DNA of 64,000 nt from Ignavigranum ruoffiae (GTDB lineage Bacteria; Bacillota; Bacilli; Lactobacillales; Aerococcaceae). Both the position numbers and the translations under genes were made by a program. Positions within the stretch are counted from its first letter, which is position 1. Each line of letters opens with the position of its first letter. Under the pieces are notes generated by a model, which ran no database searches, was not told the origin of the DNA, and was given only the letters and a program-made list of their open reading frames with translations. Location: assembly GCF_900110675.1 (NCBI RefSeq), contig NZ_FOEN01000002.1:62001-126000 (forward strand), in the 5' to 3' direction. Below, piece by piece: positions 8,427 through 16,412 of this stretch.

Positions 8427-10182
8427 CTTCGTCGCCCCCTTCTGCTAACTTAGCCTCTAATTGTTGTTGATTAAACATATTCTCGTACCAAGCACGATTT
8501 GCTAACAATTCCTCATGGCTACCCCGTTCACTTACCCTGCCATCATCTAAGACCAGAATCTCATCGGCCCGCATGATAGAAGATAAGCGATGAGTCGCAA
8601 TAATGGTAATGCCTGACTGACGATAGCTTCTGAGATTACTCAATATTTTTTGTTCAGTCTTGGCATCGACCGCCGATAAGGCATCATCCATGATTAAAAT
8701 CGTAGGTTCAATGGCAAGGGTACGCGCAATAGAAATCCGTTGTTTTTGTCCCCCTGACAAACTAACTCCACGTTCACCAACCAAAGTATCATACCCCTCA
8801 GGAAAAGAAAGAATATCTTCATGTACTTCAGCAATCTTTGCATATTTTTCGACTTCAGCTTGATCCATTTCGGGCCGGCCGAAACGAATATTATCACGCA
8901 CTGTCGTTGAGAAAAGTAAATTATTCTGGGAAATATAGCCAACTTTTCGATTTAATTCATGCTGATCAATCCGCTTAACATCTTGACCATCATATAAGAT
9001 AGCCCCATGCTCTAAATCATAATTACGAACTAATAAATTAAAGATCGTCGACTTACCAGAGCCCGTCCGACCAACCAAACCTAGACTTTGACCTTCTGTT
9101 AAATCAAACGACAGATCAGTTAAGCTAGGTCGCTCAGCTCCAGGATAGGTAAATTCATCGATCTTGACTTGAAGTGATTGGTAAGATAAGCCATTCAATG
9201 GATGAGGATCATTCTCAACGCGAGCCGTTGTTGCCAATAAATCGGTAATTCGATCATAGGAAGCATTGCCTCGCTCCATGGTATTAACCAAACGTCCCAC
9301 CGCTAATAAAGGCCAAGTCATATTCCCTAAATAAGAAAAATAAGCAACTAATTGACCAATGGAAATTCGTCCACTTTGGACAAAATAAGTCCCAAAAAAT
9401 ATAGTCAATACATAAGTTAAACCGGTAATCATATCAATACTCGGTGTATACGCCGAATCAATCTTATAAACTTGCCGATTCTTGGCGACAACATTCTGTG
9501 TTTCGCCATGAAAATCCTGATAATCAGCTTCTTCTTCGCCAAAGGCTTTAATCACTTTCATCCCCGCGATCGATTCTTGAACACGATCATTCATCTGCGA
9601 GAAAGCTTCTAAAGCTTGTCGGTAATAGCGGTTAATCAATTGACCCATGTAACGCGCCACCAGAATTAATAACGGAAATGGCAAAATCGTATATAAAGTT
9701 AATTTCCAATCTATTAGAAATACCATAGAAAAAAGTGTGACCACTGTAATTGATAAGGAATCAGTTAGGGTAAGAATGCCACCCCCAGCCACAAAACGCA
9801 ATGAGGCCAAATCATTGGTCGCATGAGCCATCAAATCACCCGTTCGATACTCGGAATAGAACTCCTGGTCCATCTTGGTAAAGTGATCAAACAATCGATT
9901 ACGCAAAATGGCTTCTAAACGAGTCGAATTCCCAAACAAATTATTCCGCCACATATAACGTAAGCCGTACATCAATAATCCAATGGCAAGCAAGAGGAAT
10001 ATATAGCGATATAAGGCATCTTGACTGAGGACCCCACGTGCCATCTCATCCACAGCATTCCCAATAATTAGCGGAATCATGGCTGACAGAATCGCACAAG
10101 CAATCAAGCCACTAATCGCGAGTAAATAGGTCTTCCACCTGAGTTTAAAAAACCAGGCTAATTTCTTAAATATTGCAAACAT
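8407..10182 (-). CDS. Heterodimeric multidrug ABC exporter, half with degenerate catalytic site
   Basis: A 591-residue half-transporter with an N-terminal six-helix membrane domain and a C-terminal ATPase domain: Walker A GRTGSGKST, canonical signature LSGGQ, switch histidine THRL, but Walker B reads ILIMDDALS, with aspartate replacing the catalytic glutamate. This is the hallmark of the non-hydrolysing site in heterodimeric exporters. It is the first gene of the pair and is divergent from the secreted-protein gene at 10376; the 193 bases between carry promoters for both. Identity as exporter subunit is firm, cargo unknown. Confidence 0.86.
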   Translation of the reverse strand: MFAIFKKLAWFFKLRWKTYLLAISGLIACAILSAMIPLIIGNAVDEMARGVLSQDALYRYIFLLLAIGLLMYGLRYMWRNNLFGNSTRLEAILRNRLFDHFTKMDQEFYSEYRTGDLMAHATNDLASLRFVAGGGILTLTDSLSITVVTLFSMVFLIDWKLTLYTILPFPLLILVARYMGQLINRYYRQALEAFSQMNDRVQESIAGMKVIKAFGEEEADYQDFHGETQNVVAKNRQVYKIDSAYTPSIDMITGLTYVLTIFFGTYFVQSGRISIGQLVAYFSYLGNMTWPLLAVGRLVNTMERGNASYDRITDLLATTARVENDPHPLNGLSYQSLQVKIDEFTYPGAERPSLTDLSFDLTEGQSLGLVGRTGSGKSTIFNLLVRNYDLEHGAILYDGQDVKRIDQHELNRKVGYISQNNLLFSTTVRDNIRFGRPEMDQAEVEKYAKIAEVHEDILSFPEGYDTLVGERGVSLSGGQKQRISIARTLAIEPTILIMDDALSAVDAKTEQKILSNLRSYRQSGITIIATHRLSSIMRADEILVLDDGRVSERGSHEELLANRAWYENMFNQQQLEAKLAEGGDEDESEIG

Positions 10183-10297
10183 ACTTTGCTCCTTATCTTA
10201 GTATATTTTATTTCATCTCTTACTCATTATTTTATAATAATCTGTCAGGTAGAACAAATATTCGAACTATTCTTTCTATATTATAGAAGCAATTCTT

Positions 10298-10326
10298 TTT
10301 GCAAATGGCTAAACCTCGGGTATACT
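10298..10326 (+). promoter_or_regulatory. Sigma-A type promoter for the secreted protein gene
   Basis: TTTGCA at 10298-10303, a 17-base spacer and TATACT at 10321-10326, about 50 bases before the ATG at 10376, which has a strong AAGGAGG ribosome site. Confidence 0.55.
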
Positions 10327-10375
10327 CAAATTAGCATTAGCGAATACCATTATCTTTTATTAAGGAGGAGCCCCG

Positions 10376-10951
10376 ATGAAAAAATTGCTATTATTGACCC
10401 TACTAGCTACGTCCATGACCCCCCTTGTTTCGGCACAAGATATTGACCAAATTGAAGAAGACTTAGTCAAGATTGAATTAGAATTAAATGATAAGATTGA
10501 CGATCTTTATCGGGCCAGTAACGGTTTTATCTTAAAAGATTTAGATGCCAAAGATGAAAATGAATATGAAGATGACCAAGCCAAAATTGAATTTCTATCT
10601 AAGGGGCGCTACTATATTGCCAATGTCTATAATGCTTGGGTGTTCGAGTACACCAATCAATCCGATGAAGAGGTTGATCCTTTCAGTGCTTTAGAAAACT
10701 TGTTCACTGTTGAGATTTCCGACAGTCAGGACGATAAAGCTGTCAATGATTGGACAATCTATCCTTTATATGAAGATGGCGATAATCAGATGGCCATCAG
10801 TAAAGAATTTAATTGGGATAAGAAAATCCAACCCGGGGCTAGCCAAGTCTTTATGATCATCTATCCTAAAGACTATCTCTACTCCTATAAACTCTTAGTG
10901 AATGATGGAGACTTAAGCTTAGATGCTTATGTTAGTGAGTACGAGCAATAA
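10376..10951 (+). CDS. Secreted protein of unknown function
   Basis: A 191-residue protein with a clear signal peptide (KKLLLLTLLATSMTPLVSA, cleavage likely after residue 20) and no lipobox or wall-sorting signal, so it should be released or loosely surface-bound. The mature part is acidic (many D and E) and begins with a predicted helix (about residues 22-50) followed by a beta-rich region containing FEYTNQS near residue 95, reminiscent of small extracellular immunoglobulin-like domains such as DUF5067, though I cannot confirm this. It is a single gene with its own promoter and a hairpin 40 bases downstream. Confidence 0.65.
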   Translation: MKKLLLLTLLATSMTPLVSAQDIDQIEEDLVKIELELNDKIDDLYRASNGFILKDLDAKDENEYEDDQAKIEFLSKGRYYIANVYNAWVFEYTNQSDEEVDPFSALENLFTVEISDSQDDKAVNDWTIYPLYEDGDNQMAISKEFNWDKKIQPGASQVFMIIYPKDYLYSYKLLVNDGDLSLDAYVSEYEQ

Positions 10952-10992
10952 GAGATAATCTCATAAAGATTCTGTTTAAATATTACAAAAAT

Positions 10993-11070
10993 AAAGCGAG
11001 TATTTATCTGTCAAGGGAGAGCTAGCAAGCATAGACCCTACAAACCTTAATCGATAAATATTCGCTCTTT
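10993..11070. repeat. Long inverted repeat downstream of the secreted-protein gene
   Basis: Arms AAAGCGAGTATTTATC (10993-11008) and GATAAATATTCGCTCTTT (11053-11070) pair with one or two mismatches around 44 bases. Position after a plus-strand gene fits transcription termination, but the T-run is weak (CTCTTTGTC). Arm sequence is related to the element at 6399-6526. Confidence 0.55.
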
Positions 11071-11230
11071 GTCTGTGCTATTAATATTTCTAAGCAAACG
11101 GATGCTAATAAATGGCCAATCTAATCATAAATAAAATCTAATATTTTGATTGGCCTGGCCGTGATTTTAATAATAATTTTCATAAATCTAATTATTTTTA
11201 CTTCGAAATATGATATGATAGATAAATCAG

Positions 11231-11303
11231 ATACCGATAGCTCAATTGGATAGAGCTCCAGCCTCCTAAGCTGAAGATGCGGGTTCAATTCCCGCTCGGT
11301 ATA
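11231..11303 (+). tRNA. tRNA-Arg (anticodon CCU)
   Basis: The sequence folds into a full cloverleaf: acceptor ATACCGA with TCGGTAT, D-arm GCTC/GAGC, anticodon stem CCAGC/GCTG around loop CTCCTAA giving anticodon CCT (reads AGG), and T-arm GCGGG-TTCAATT-CCCGC. The CCA end is not encoded. A TATGAT -10 at 11214-11219 places the transcript start a few bases before the gene. No copy of its 3' end is repeated downstream, so no integration site is evident. Confidence 0.93.
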
Positions 11304-11386
11304 TAACTAACCTTAAGAATCAATCAATACCCCTCATAATTATTGATAACATAATGCTTTCATACAAATTTGATTTATTTTGATTT

Positions 11387-11418
11387 GGTGTAAAATATTG
11401 AGTGTGGCGTAAAATTTT
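11387..11418 (+). promoter_or_regulatory. Direct repeat upstream of the doc operon, possible operator
   Basis: GGTGTAAAATATT at 11387-11399 and GGCGTAAAATTTT at 11406-11418 form a direct repeat with 19-base periodicity, about 85 bases before the small ORF at 11501. Toxin-antitoxin operons are commonly autoregulated through repeated sites, so this may bind the antitoxin complex. The region is very AT-rich and the assignment is tentative. Confidence 0.3.
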
Positions 11419-11500
11419 AACCCTACAGACGAATAAAAAGTTTACAACAGACAGTATATACAGCCTAATAATTAACTTAAAACTCAAAGGAGGTTAAATA

Positions 11501-11632
11501 ATGGATAATAAAACGCTTATTCAAAAAAAGAAAGATGACTTCAATAAGGAAATTCAAAAAAGAGAGCTAAAACAACTGGAAAAACAAATAGATAAACATA
11601 TCGAAGTTTTTATTCGTTTAAAGGATAAATAA
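11501..11632 (+). CDS. 43-residue protein, candidate antitoxin for Doc
   Basis: ATG at 11501 follows a strong AAAGGAGG site and opens a 43-codon frame ending TAA at 11632, two bases before the doc start. The product is lysine- and glutamine-rich and looks like one or two amphipathic helices (KRELKQLEKQIDKHIEVF). It has no recognisable Phd DNA-binding domain and is far shorter than Phd (73 residues). Its coupling to doc is the only functional hint. It could be an antitoxin that works by helix binding, as the Phd C-terminus does; that is inference. Confidence 0.55.
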   Translation: MDNKTLIQKKKDDFNKEIQKRELKQLEKQIDKHIEVFIRLKDK

Positions 11633-11634
11633 AT

Positions 11635-12009
11635 ATGAACTATATTGATTTAGAATTTGCTATTAAAGTCCATGATATGATTATAAACAAATCTGGCGGT
11701 ATGGAAGGTATTCGAGATGTCGGACAACTTGAAAGTGTTTTATTCCATATAAAAAATGATCTTTATTATCCAACATTTACAGACAAATTGACACATTTAA
11801 TATTTTCAGTTATTAAATTCCATATGTTTAATGACGGAAATAAACGAACATCAATATCGCTTGGACTCTATTTTATGAATCTGAATCATTACACCTATGC
11901 TGATGATGATTTTATCCAAAAAATGGAAAGTATTGTGATTGAAGTGGCCAACAATAATATTTCAAAAGAACAATTATTGTTTACTCTCAATGATATACTA
12001 AATAAATAA
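11635..12009 (+). CDS. doc: Doc-type (death on curing) Fic-fold toxin
   Basis: A 124-residue protein with the Fic/Doc motif HMFNDGNKRT near residue 63, matching the H.F.D.NKR core of phage P1 Doc. Doc proteins phosphorylate elongation factor Tu and stop translation. Length agrees with the family (about 125). The preceding residues GGMEGIRDVGQLESVL match the conserved Doc N-terminal segment. It is translated right after the 43-codon gene. Base composition is much more AT-rich than neighbouring operons, which with the tRNA upstream suggests horizontal acquisition, although no integrase or repeat remains. Confidence 0.88.
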   Translation: MNYIDLEFAIKVHDMIINKSGGMEGIRDVGQLESVLFHIKNDLYYPTFTDKLTHLIFSVIKFHMFNDGNKRTSISLGLYFMNLNHYTYADDDFIQKMESIVIEVANNNISKEQLLFTLNDILNK

Positions 12010-12084
12010 CAGTTTTTATTATTCCTAAAAATCCTCTTTATTTGCTCAACATAGAAACTAAAAACCATGCTTGAAATGAATGTT

Positions 12085-12130
12085 CTGACCCCCTAAAGTT
12101 GGACGCTTTGTTCCAACTTTAGGGGGTCAG
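12085..12130. repeat. 46-bp perfect palindrome resembling joined IS ends
   Basis: CTGACCCCCTAAAGTTGGA (12085-12103) is repeated in perfect inverted orientation at 12112-12130 around an 8-base loop. The outward-facing TGACCCCC...AAAGTTGGA sequence resembles terminal inverted repeats of IS3/IS150-group elements. There is no T-run on either side, which argues against a simple terminator. It may be a minimal IS remnant. Confidence 0.6.
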
Positions 12131-12185
12131 TCTATAATCAGGCGTGTCTATTTTTCTAAATTTTATTCATTTCCTTAAAAGACAA

Positions 12186-12956
12186 CTAACTTTCAGCATC
12201 AAACACTTCTTGCAGAGCTTGCCAAAATGATCGAGGAGTTGAAGCAAGCTGAATTGGCGTTATGGTCGTATACCCCGCTAAGACTCGTTCTAGATCGGAT
12301 TTATCAACCACATTCTGGTCAGACCGATGCAACCAGTAGACAGGCTCATCTTTAGGGGTTCGATAGGCCTGATACTCAAAGCGTAGTTCAGTCTGGTTTA
12401 ATGGCGCGACTATTATCTTCGATGTTGTTAACTGCTCTTGCTTGACTAAGTTGATATTATAGAAACAATACTCAGGCAAGGATATTTGGCTAAGCGTGTG
12501 CCAAATTTTTGTCAGTTGAGGCAGTATATAATTGTAATCAATTTGGCCCTGTTCTGACTTTCTCGCTGAAATGGCCATGGCCGGAACACCGTGAAGACTT
12601 GCTTCGACAGCTGCAGCTACCGTTCCTGAATAATAGATATATTGACCGATATTATCACCCAGGTTGATCCCCGACATCACCCAATCAACTGGTTGATCAA
12701 TCAAGACCTCCAGACCCAACTTGACACAATCTGCTGGCGATCCATTGACAATGTAAGCTGCTTGACAGCCAGGAAAGTCAATCTTTCTAAAAGCGAGGGG
12801 GTGTCGCATGGTAATGGCTTGACTGGTTGCACTTTGCTCACTGGCAGGAGCGAGCAAATAGACCTCTGCCCTTTGACTCAGCCATTGGACTAAGGACTTA
12901 AGGGCTGGCGAATGAATGCCGTCATCATTTGATACCAGGACTCTCATCATCGTCAT
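12186..12956 (-). CDS. surE: 5'/3'-nucleotidase SurE
   Basis: A 256-residue cytosolic phosphatase. The N-terminus RVLVSNDDGIHSPAL carries the paired metal-binding aspartates, followed by NGSPADCVKLG near residue 78 and SGINLGDNIG near 100, all SurE signatures. SurE dephosphorylates nucleoside monophosphates and other small phosphates. The likely start is one of the clustered ATGs at 12956, 12950 or 12947; none has a good ribosome site, so translation is probably coupled to ridA, whose stop lies 6 bases before. It is the last gene of the methionine-degradation operon; its role there is unclear. Confidence 0.92.
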   Translation of the reverse strand: MTMMRVLVSNDDGIHSPALKSLVQWLSQRAEVYLLAPASEQSATSQAITMRHPLAFRKIDFPGCQAAYIVNGSPADCVKLGLEVLIDQPVDWVMSGINLGDNIGQYIYYSGTVAAAVEASLHGVPAMAISARKSEQGQIDYNYILPQLTKIWHTLSQISLPEYCFYNINLVKQEQLTTSKIIVAPLNQTELRFEYQAYRTPKDEPVYWLHRSDQNVVDKSDLERVLAGYTTITPIQLASTPRSFWQALQEVFDAES

Positions 12957-12962
12957 ATCGGA

Positions 12963-13340
12963 TTATGCGCGCTCAGCGATAACTTCTATTTCTACTTTAG
13001 CACCGAGTGGTAAACCAGCTACAGCAAAGGCGCTTCGAGCCGGATATAAACCTGCAAAAGCTTCAGCATAGATTGTATTCATTGCTTGAAAATCATTTAT
13101 ATCAGCCAATAACACGGTAACTTTAACGACATTGGCTAAGCTTAAGCCCGCTTCTTCCAAGACATATTGAATATTCTTAAAGACTTGTTTAGTCTGAGCT
13201 TCAATATCCCCTTCAACCAACTTCCCGATTTCTCGGTCAATACCAATTTGACCAGATAGAAAGACAAGATTGCCACTTTCGATCGCTTGAGAATAAGCAC
13301 CTACCGGTTGGGGAGCAAATTGTGATTCAATGGTTTTCAT
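12963..13340 (-). CDS. ridA: RidA-family 2-iminobutanoate/2-iminopropanoate deaminase
   Basis: A 125-residue protein with all RidA (YjgF/YER057c/UK114) landmarks: N-terminal PQPVGAYSQA, GQIG near residue 31, the NVVKVTVLLADINDF segment and the arginine in YPARSAFAVAGLP near 101 that binds the substrate carboxylate. RidA hydrolyses reactive imines released by PLP enzymes. It lies 58 bases downstream of the methionine gamma-lyase gene; that enzyme forms 2-aminobutenoate/2-iminobutanoate, so the pairing is biochemically coherent. Confidence 0.93.
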   Translation of the reverse strand: MKTIESQFAPQPVGAYSQAIESGNLVFLSGQIGIDREIGKLVEGDIEAQTKQVFKNIQYVLEEAGLSLANVVKVTVLLADINDFQAMNTIYAEAFAGLYPARSAFAVAGLPLGAKVEIEVIAERA

Positions 13341-13398
13341 ACAATTCCTACTTTCTTCTTATAATCTGCCTCGATTATAACATATTCTCTAGATAATC

Positions 13399-14589
13399 CT
13401 ATAATTTATCTAAGCCCATTTTTAAATCAGCAATGATATCATCGGCATCTTCTAGGCCGACTGATAAACGAATTAAACCTTCCGCAATCCCTGAGGCTGC
13501 CCGTTCTTCTTCAGTATAAGGTGAATGAGTCATAGAAGCTGGGTGTTGGATCAGCGTTTCACAGTCGCCTAGAGAAACCGCCAAAGTACATAATTCTAAT
13601 GAATTAATGAAATTAATTCCAGCTTGTTTGCCACCTTTGACTTCGAATGAAATCATGCCACCAAACTGGTTCATTTGTGATTTAGCCAATTCGTGTTGAG
13701 GGAAGCTAGCTAAGCCTGGATAGTAAACTTTTTCGACATTATCGTGGCTTTCTAAGAATTGAGCAATCTTCATTGCATTGCTTGAATGTTTCTCCATCCG
13801 TAATTCCAAAGTTTTCATGCCTCTTTGAATCAAATACGCATCGAAAGGTGATAAAACGGATCCGGTCATGTCTTTAATCCCAAATAAAGCGACTTGACTA
13901 ATTATTTCTTTGCTACCCACCGCAAAGCCGGCAATCACGTCCCCATGACCATTCAAGTATTTAGTTGCTGAGTGAACCACCACATCTGCACCAAGTTCTA
14001 GCGGTCTTTGAATATAAGGGGTATTGAAGGTGTTGTCAACAACTAAATAGCAATCCTTTTGCGCCTTGACTAACTCAGCAGTCGCTTTAATATCAGTAAT
14101 TAACAAGTTAGGGTTGGCTGGCGTTTCTAAATAGACAACTTTAGTATTCTCTTTCATGGCGGCCTTAATTTCTTCTTGGTTTGAAGCATCAACAAAGGTC
14201 ACTTCAACTCCATAGCGCGTTAAACCATGACTTAACAAGGCAAAGGTACAACCATAAAGTGTTTTCGAAGCGACTACGTGGTCACCAGCCTTTAATAAGG
14301 TCCATAGTACTGAACTAATAGCTCCCATCCCTGAGGCAGTAGCGACTGCGGCTTCACCTGCTTCAAGATGAGCTAACTTATCTTCAACTACTTTAACGGT
14401 CGGATTTCCTAGACGCCCATAAATATACCCTTCTTCTTCCAAGGCGAAACGGCGACCACCTTGTTCAGCATTTTCGAAGACAAAAGTTGAAGTTTGATAA
14501 ATAGGTGTTGTCAAAGCCCCATATTTATTCGTATCATGCCCTGCATGAATCGCTCGAGTTGCAAAACCTAAATCTTTGTTCATTTCCAT
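13399..14589 (-). CDS. Trans-sulfuration PLP enzyme, probable methionine gamma-lyase
   Basis: A 396-residue Cys/Met-metabolism PLP enzyme. The PLP lysine lies in [11 protein letters not shown] near residue 208. The segment [15 protein letters not shown] near 112 places a cysteine right after the substrate tyrosine-glycine, as in Pseudomonas methionine gamma-lyase and unlike most cystathionine lyases. This enzyme would split methionine into methanethiol, 2-oxobutanoate and ammonia. Start chosen at ATG 14589 with GAGGAG 8 bases before. Neighbours RidA and the NhaC-family carrier support the assignment. Cystathionine gamma-lyase or homocysteine lyase remain possible. Confidence 0.8.
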   Translation of the reverse strand: MEMNKDLGFATRAIHAGHDTNKYGALTTPIYQTSTFVFENAEQGGRRFALEEEGYIYGRLGNPTVKVVEDKLAHLEAGEAAVATASGMGAISSVLWTLLKAGDHVVASKTLYGCTFALLSHGLTRYGVEVTFVDASNQEEIKAAMKENTKVVYLETPANPNLLITDIKATAELVKAQKDCYLVVDNTFNTPYIQRPLELGADVVVHSATKYLNGHGDVIAGFAVGSKEIISQVALFGIKDMTGSVLSPFDAYLIQRGMKTLELRMEKHSSNAMKIAQFLESHDNVEKVYYPGLASFPQHELAKSQMNQFGGMISFEVKGGKQAGINFINSLELCTLAVSLGDCETLIQHPASMTHSPYTEEERAASGIAEGLIRLSVGLEDADDIIADLKMGLDKL

Positions 14590-14610
14590 AATTACCACTC
14601 CTCATATATT

Positions 14611-16008
14611 TTATATTGTTATTGATTTTTGTCTGGGACACTCTTCTAGGACGGTCCACTTTTCAAAGTCCCAAGGATGTTTGTGAATATAACCATTCGC
14701 AAACGGAAAGATACTAGAACCAATGGTTAATAAAAGTACGATGAACTGATACCAAAGTAGCGGAATGATCTCTAATGGACTGACCGCGCCTTTAGTTAAA
14801 CCAGCTGCAATTAAGACTTGGGCACCATAAGGAATCAACCCTTGCATAAATGTTGAATAACATGAAAGCAAGGTGGCTGAGCGCCGAGGATCAATGCGAT
14901 AAGTTTCAGAGATCCGTCGGCATGTTGGGCCGGAGATAATGATTGCTACCGTATTGTTGGCAACCGCCGCATCAATTAAAGAGACAATCGCCCCGATGCC
15001 AAATTCAGCCGTCATTTGATTCTTAATGACTTTCTCAATTTTATTCAATATCCACTGGATACCGCCGCCATAAGTCACTAAGGCAGCGAGACCCCCAGAC
15101 AGAATGGCTAGCAGAACCATTTCAAACATGCCGGCAAAACCATCGTAGCTCAACTGGGTGAAGGTCACGAGATCAAACTCCCCATAGAATAAGCCGATGA
15201 TTCCTGAGATCAGTAAGCCCATGCCTAGAACGACAAAGACATTCATGCCCATCAAGGCGAAGATTAAGACGAATAGATAGGGAATCACTTTCACCAGTTC
15301 ATAGTCATAAGAAACTGCTTGTAAATCGGCAATCGATTCCGGTCGACCGAAAATATAGAGTAGGATTACGGTAATAACCATGGCTGGAAGGGCAATCATA
15401 AGACTGGTCCTAAATTTATCCTTCATGGAACAGCCCTGTGTTCGAGTTGAAGCGATTGTCGTGTCAGAGATAATCGATAAATTATCGCCAAACATGGCCC
15501 CACCAATTAAAGCCGCGATCATTAAAGCTAAGGAAACCCCTGTCTTATCAGCAAATCCTACCGCTATCGGTCCAACAGCAGCAATCGTTCCAACCGAGGT
15601 CCCCGTGGAAACCGAAATAAAACCCGCAATTACAAAAATTCCAATAGTAATCAATGATGGTGGGATGAAATTTAAACCTAGATTCACTACTGAATCTACC
15701 CCACCCATGGCTTCCGAAACTGTTGAGAAAGCCCCGGCTAACATATAAATCATAATCATGATGATGATGTCGCTATCGCCACAACCTTTGACAAAGACAT
15801 CGAATTTGTCATCAAACTTTCCTTTTATTATTAGAAAGCCAGAAATAATACCGATTAAGATGGCAATCGGTGCTTTTAACACATAAAACCCCATCGGGTC
15901 TCCCTGAGAAACAAAGAACATACCTGCGCCAAGATAAATGCCTACGAAAATTAAAAAAGGAACGAGAGCTCGCGCTGAGCCAACTTGTATTTCTTTATCT
16001 TCTTTCAT
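14611..16008 (-). CDS. NhaC-family Na+/H+ antiporter superfamily carrier, possible methionine importer
   Basis: A 465-residue membrane protein with about 11-12 segments and the family's conserved AALIGGAMFGDNLSIISDTT motif near residue 165. NhaC-superfamily members include sodium/proton antiporters, malate/lactate carriers and the MetT group predicted to carry methionine. It is the first gene of the operon with methionine gamma-lyase, so methionine uptake is the most sensible role, but this is inferred from context. Start at 16008 has AAAGGAG 7 bases upstream. The leader contains a perfect cre site. I see no S-box or T-box in it. Confidence 0.82.
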   Translation of the reverse strand: MKEDKEIQVGSARALVPFLIFVGIYLGAGMFFVSQGDPMGFYVLKAPIAILIGIISGFLIIKGKFDDKFDVFVKGCGDSDIIIMIMIYMLAGAFSTVSEAMGGVDSVVNLGLNFIPPSLITIGIFVIAGFISVSTGTSVGTIAAVGPIAVGFADKTGVSLALMIAALIGGAMFGDNLSIISDTTIASTRTQGCSMKDKFRTSLMIALPAMVITVILLYIFGRPESIADLQAVSYDYELVKVIPYLFVLIFALMGMNVFVVLGMGLLISGIIGLFYGEFDLVTFTQLSYDGFAGMFEMVLLAILSGGLAALVTYGGGIQWILNKIEKVIKNQMTAEFGIGAIVSLIDAAVANNTVAIIISGPTCRRISETYRIDPRRSATLLSCYSTFMQGLIPYGAQVLIAAGLTKGAVSPLEIIPLLWYQFIVLLLTIGSSIFPFANGYIHKHPWDFEKWTVLEECPRQKSITI

Positions 16009-16060
16009 ATATTCACTCCTTTATTATTGAATCTGTGTATAAGCTGTCCTCCTTCGTAAA

Positions 16061-16076
16061 ATGATTTCGCTTTCAT
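16061..16076 (-). promoter_or_regulatory. CcpA-binding cre site in the leader of the methionine operon
   Basis: The minus strand reads ATGAAAGCGAAATCAT, which matches the cre consensus WTGNNARCGNWWWCAW at every position. It lies just downstream of a probable -10 (TATGAT, 16087-16092), where CcpA would block transcription. It predicts repression of this operon when good sugars are present. A separate palindrome TGAAATCACTTTCA (16106-16119) lies upstream of the -10 and may be an activator or repressor site. Confidence 0.72.
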
Positions 16077-16379
16077 CGACAGCTCTATCATATACGATTT
16101 TTTACTGAAATCACTTTCACAATCCTGCATTTACAGGCTTAAGTCTAATAATACAGACACCAAATCTCCAACAAATTAATACAGAATTATACTATAAATA
16201 TTCAGTTAAAATAGGGAGTAGATTGCTTTCTTAAATTCTATTGTAACAAGACCTTTCTTCTGTTTCATGGATGATATGACAAATTTTGCTTCAGTAATCT
16301 CGAAGGTGTTTATCAATTCCTTGCCCCTCGGGGTATTTCTTTATCTTCGGAAACTTTTTCTGGTAGAATGATTGAAGAA

Positions 16380-16394
16380 TGTAAAACGTTTACA
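16380..16394 (+). promoter_or_regulatory. Palindromic operator between promoter and start of the Mga-type regulator
   Basis: TGTAAAACGTTTACA is a perfect inverted repeat of TGTAAA around ACG. It sits between a -10-like TAGAAT (16364-16369) and the ATG at 16413. It resembles a cre with one extra central base, so it could bind CcpA weakly or another regulator. The 403-base region 16009-16412 otherwise holds only the divergent promoters. Confidence 0.45.
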
Positions 16395-16412
16395 TATATT
16401 AGGGGGATTATT

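Noticed and set aside
11231-12130. Integrated element bounded by tRNA-Arg
   Set aside because: No integrase and no repeat of the tRNA 3' end was seen downstream. The AT-rich doc block may be transferred, but a bounded island cannot be supported.
12085-12130. Intrinsic terminator for doc and surE
   Set aside because: The stem is perfect but neither side has a T-run; IS-end remnant fits better.
16009-16412. S-box or T-box riboswitch before the NhaC-type gene
   Set aside because: No specifier, antiterminator or SAM-core motif is visible; only a cre and small palindromes.
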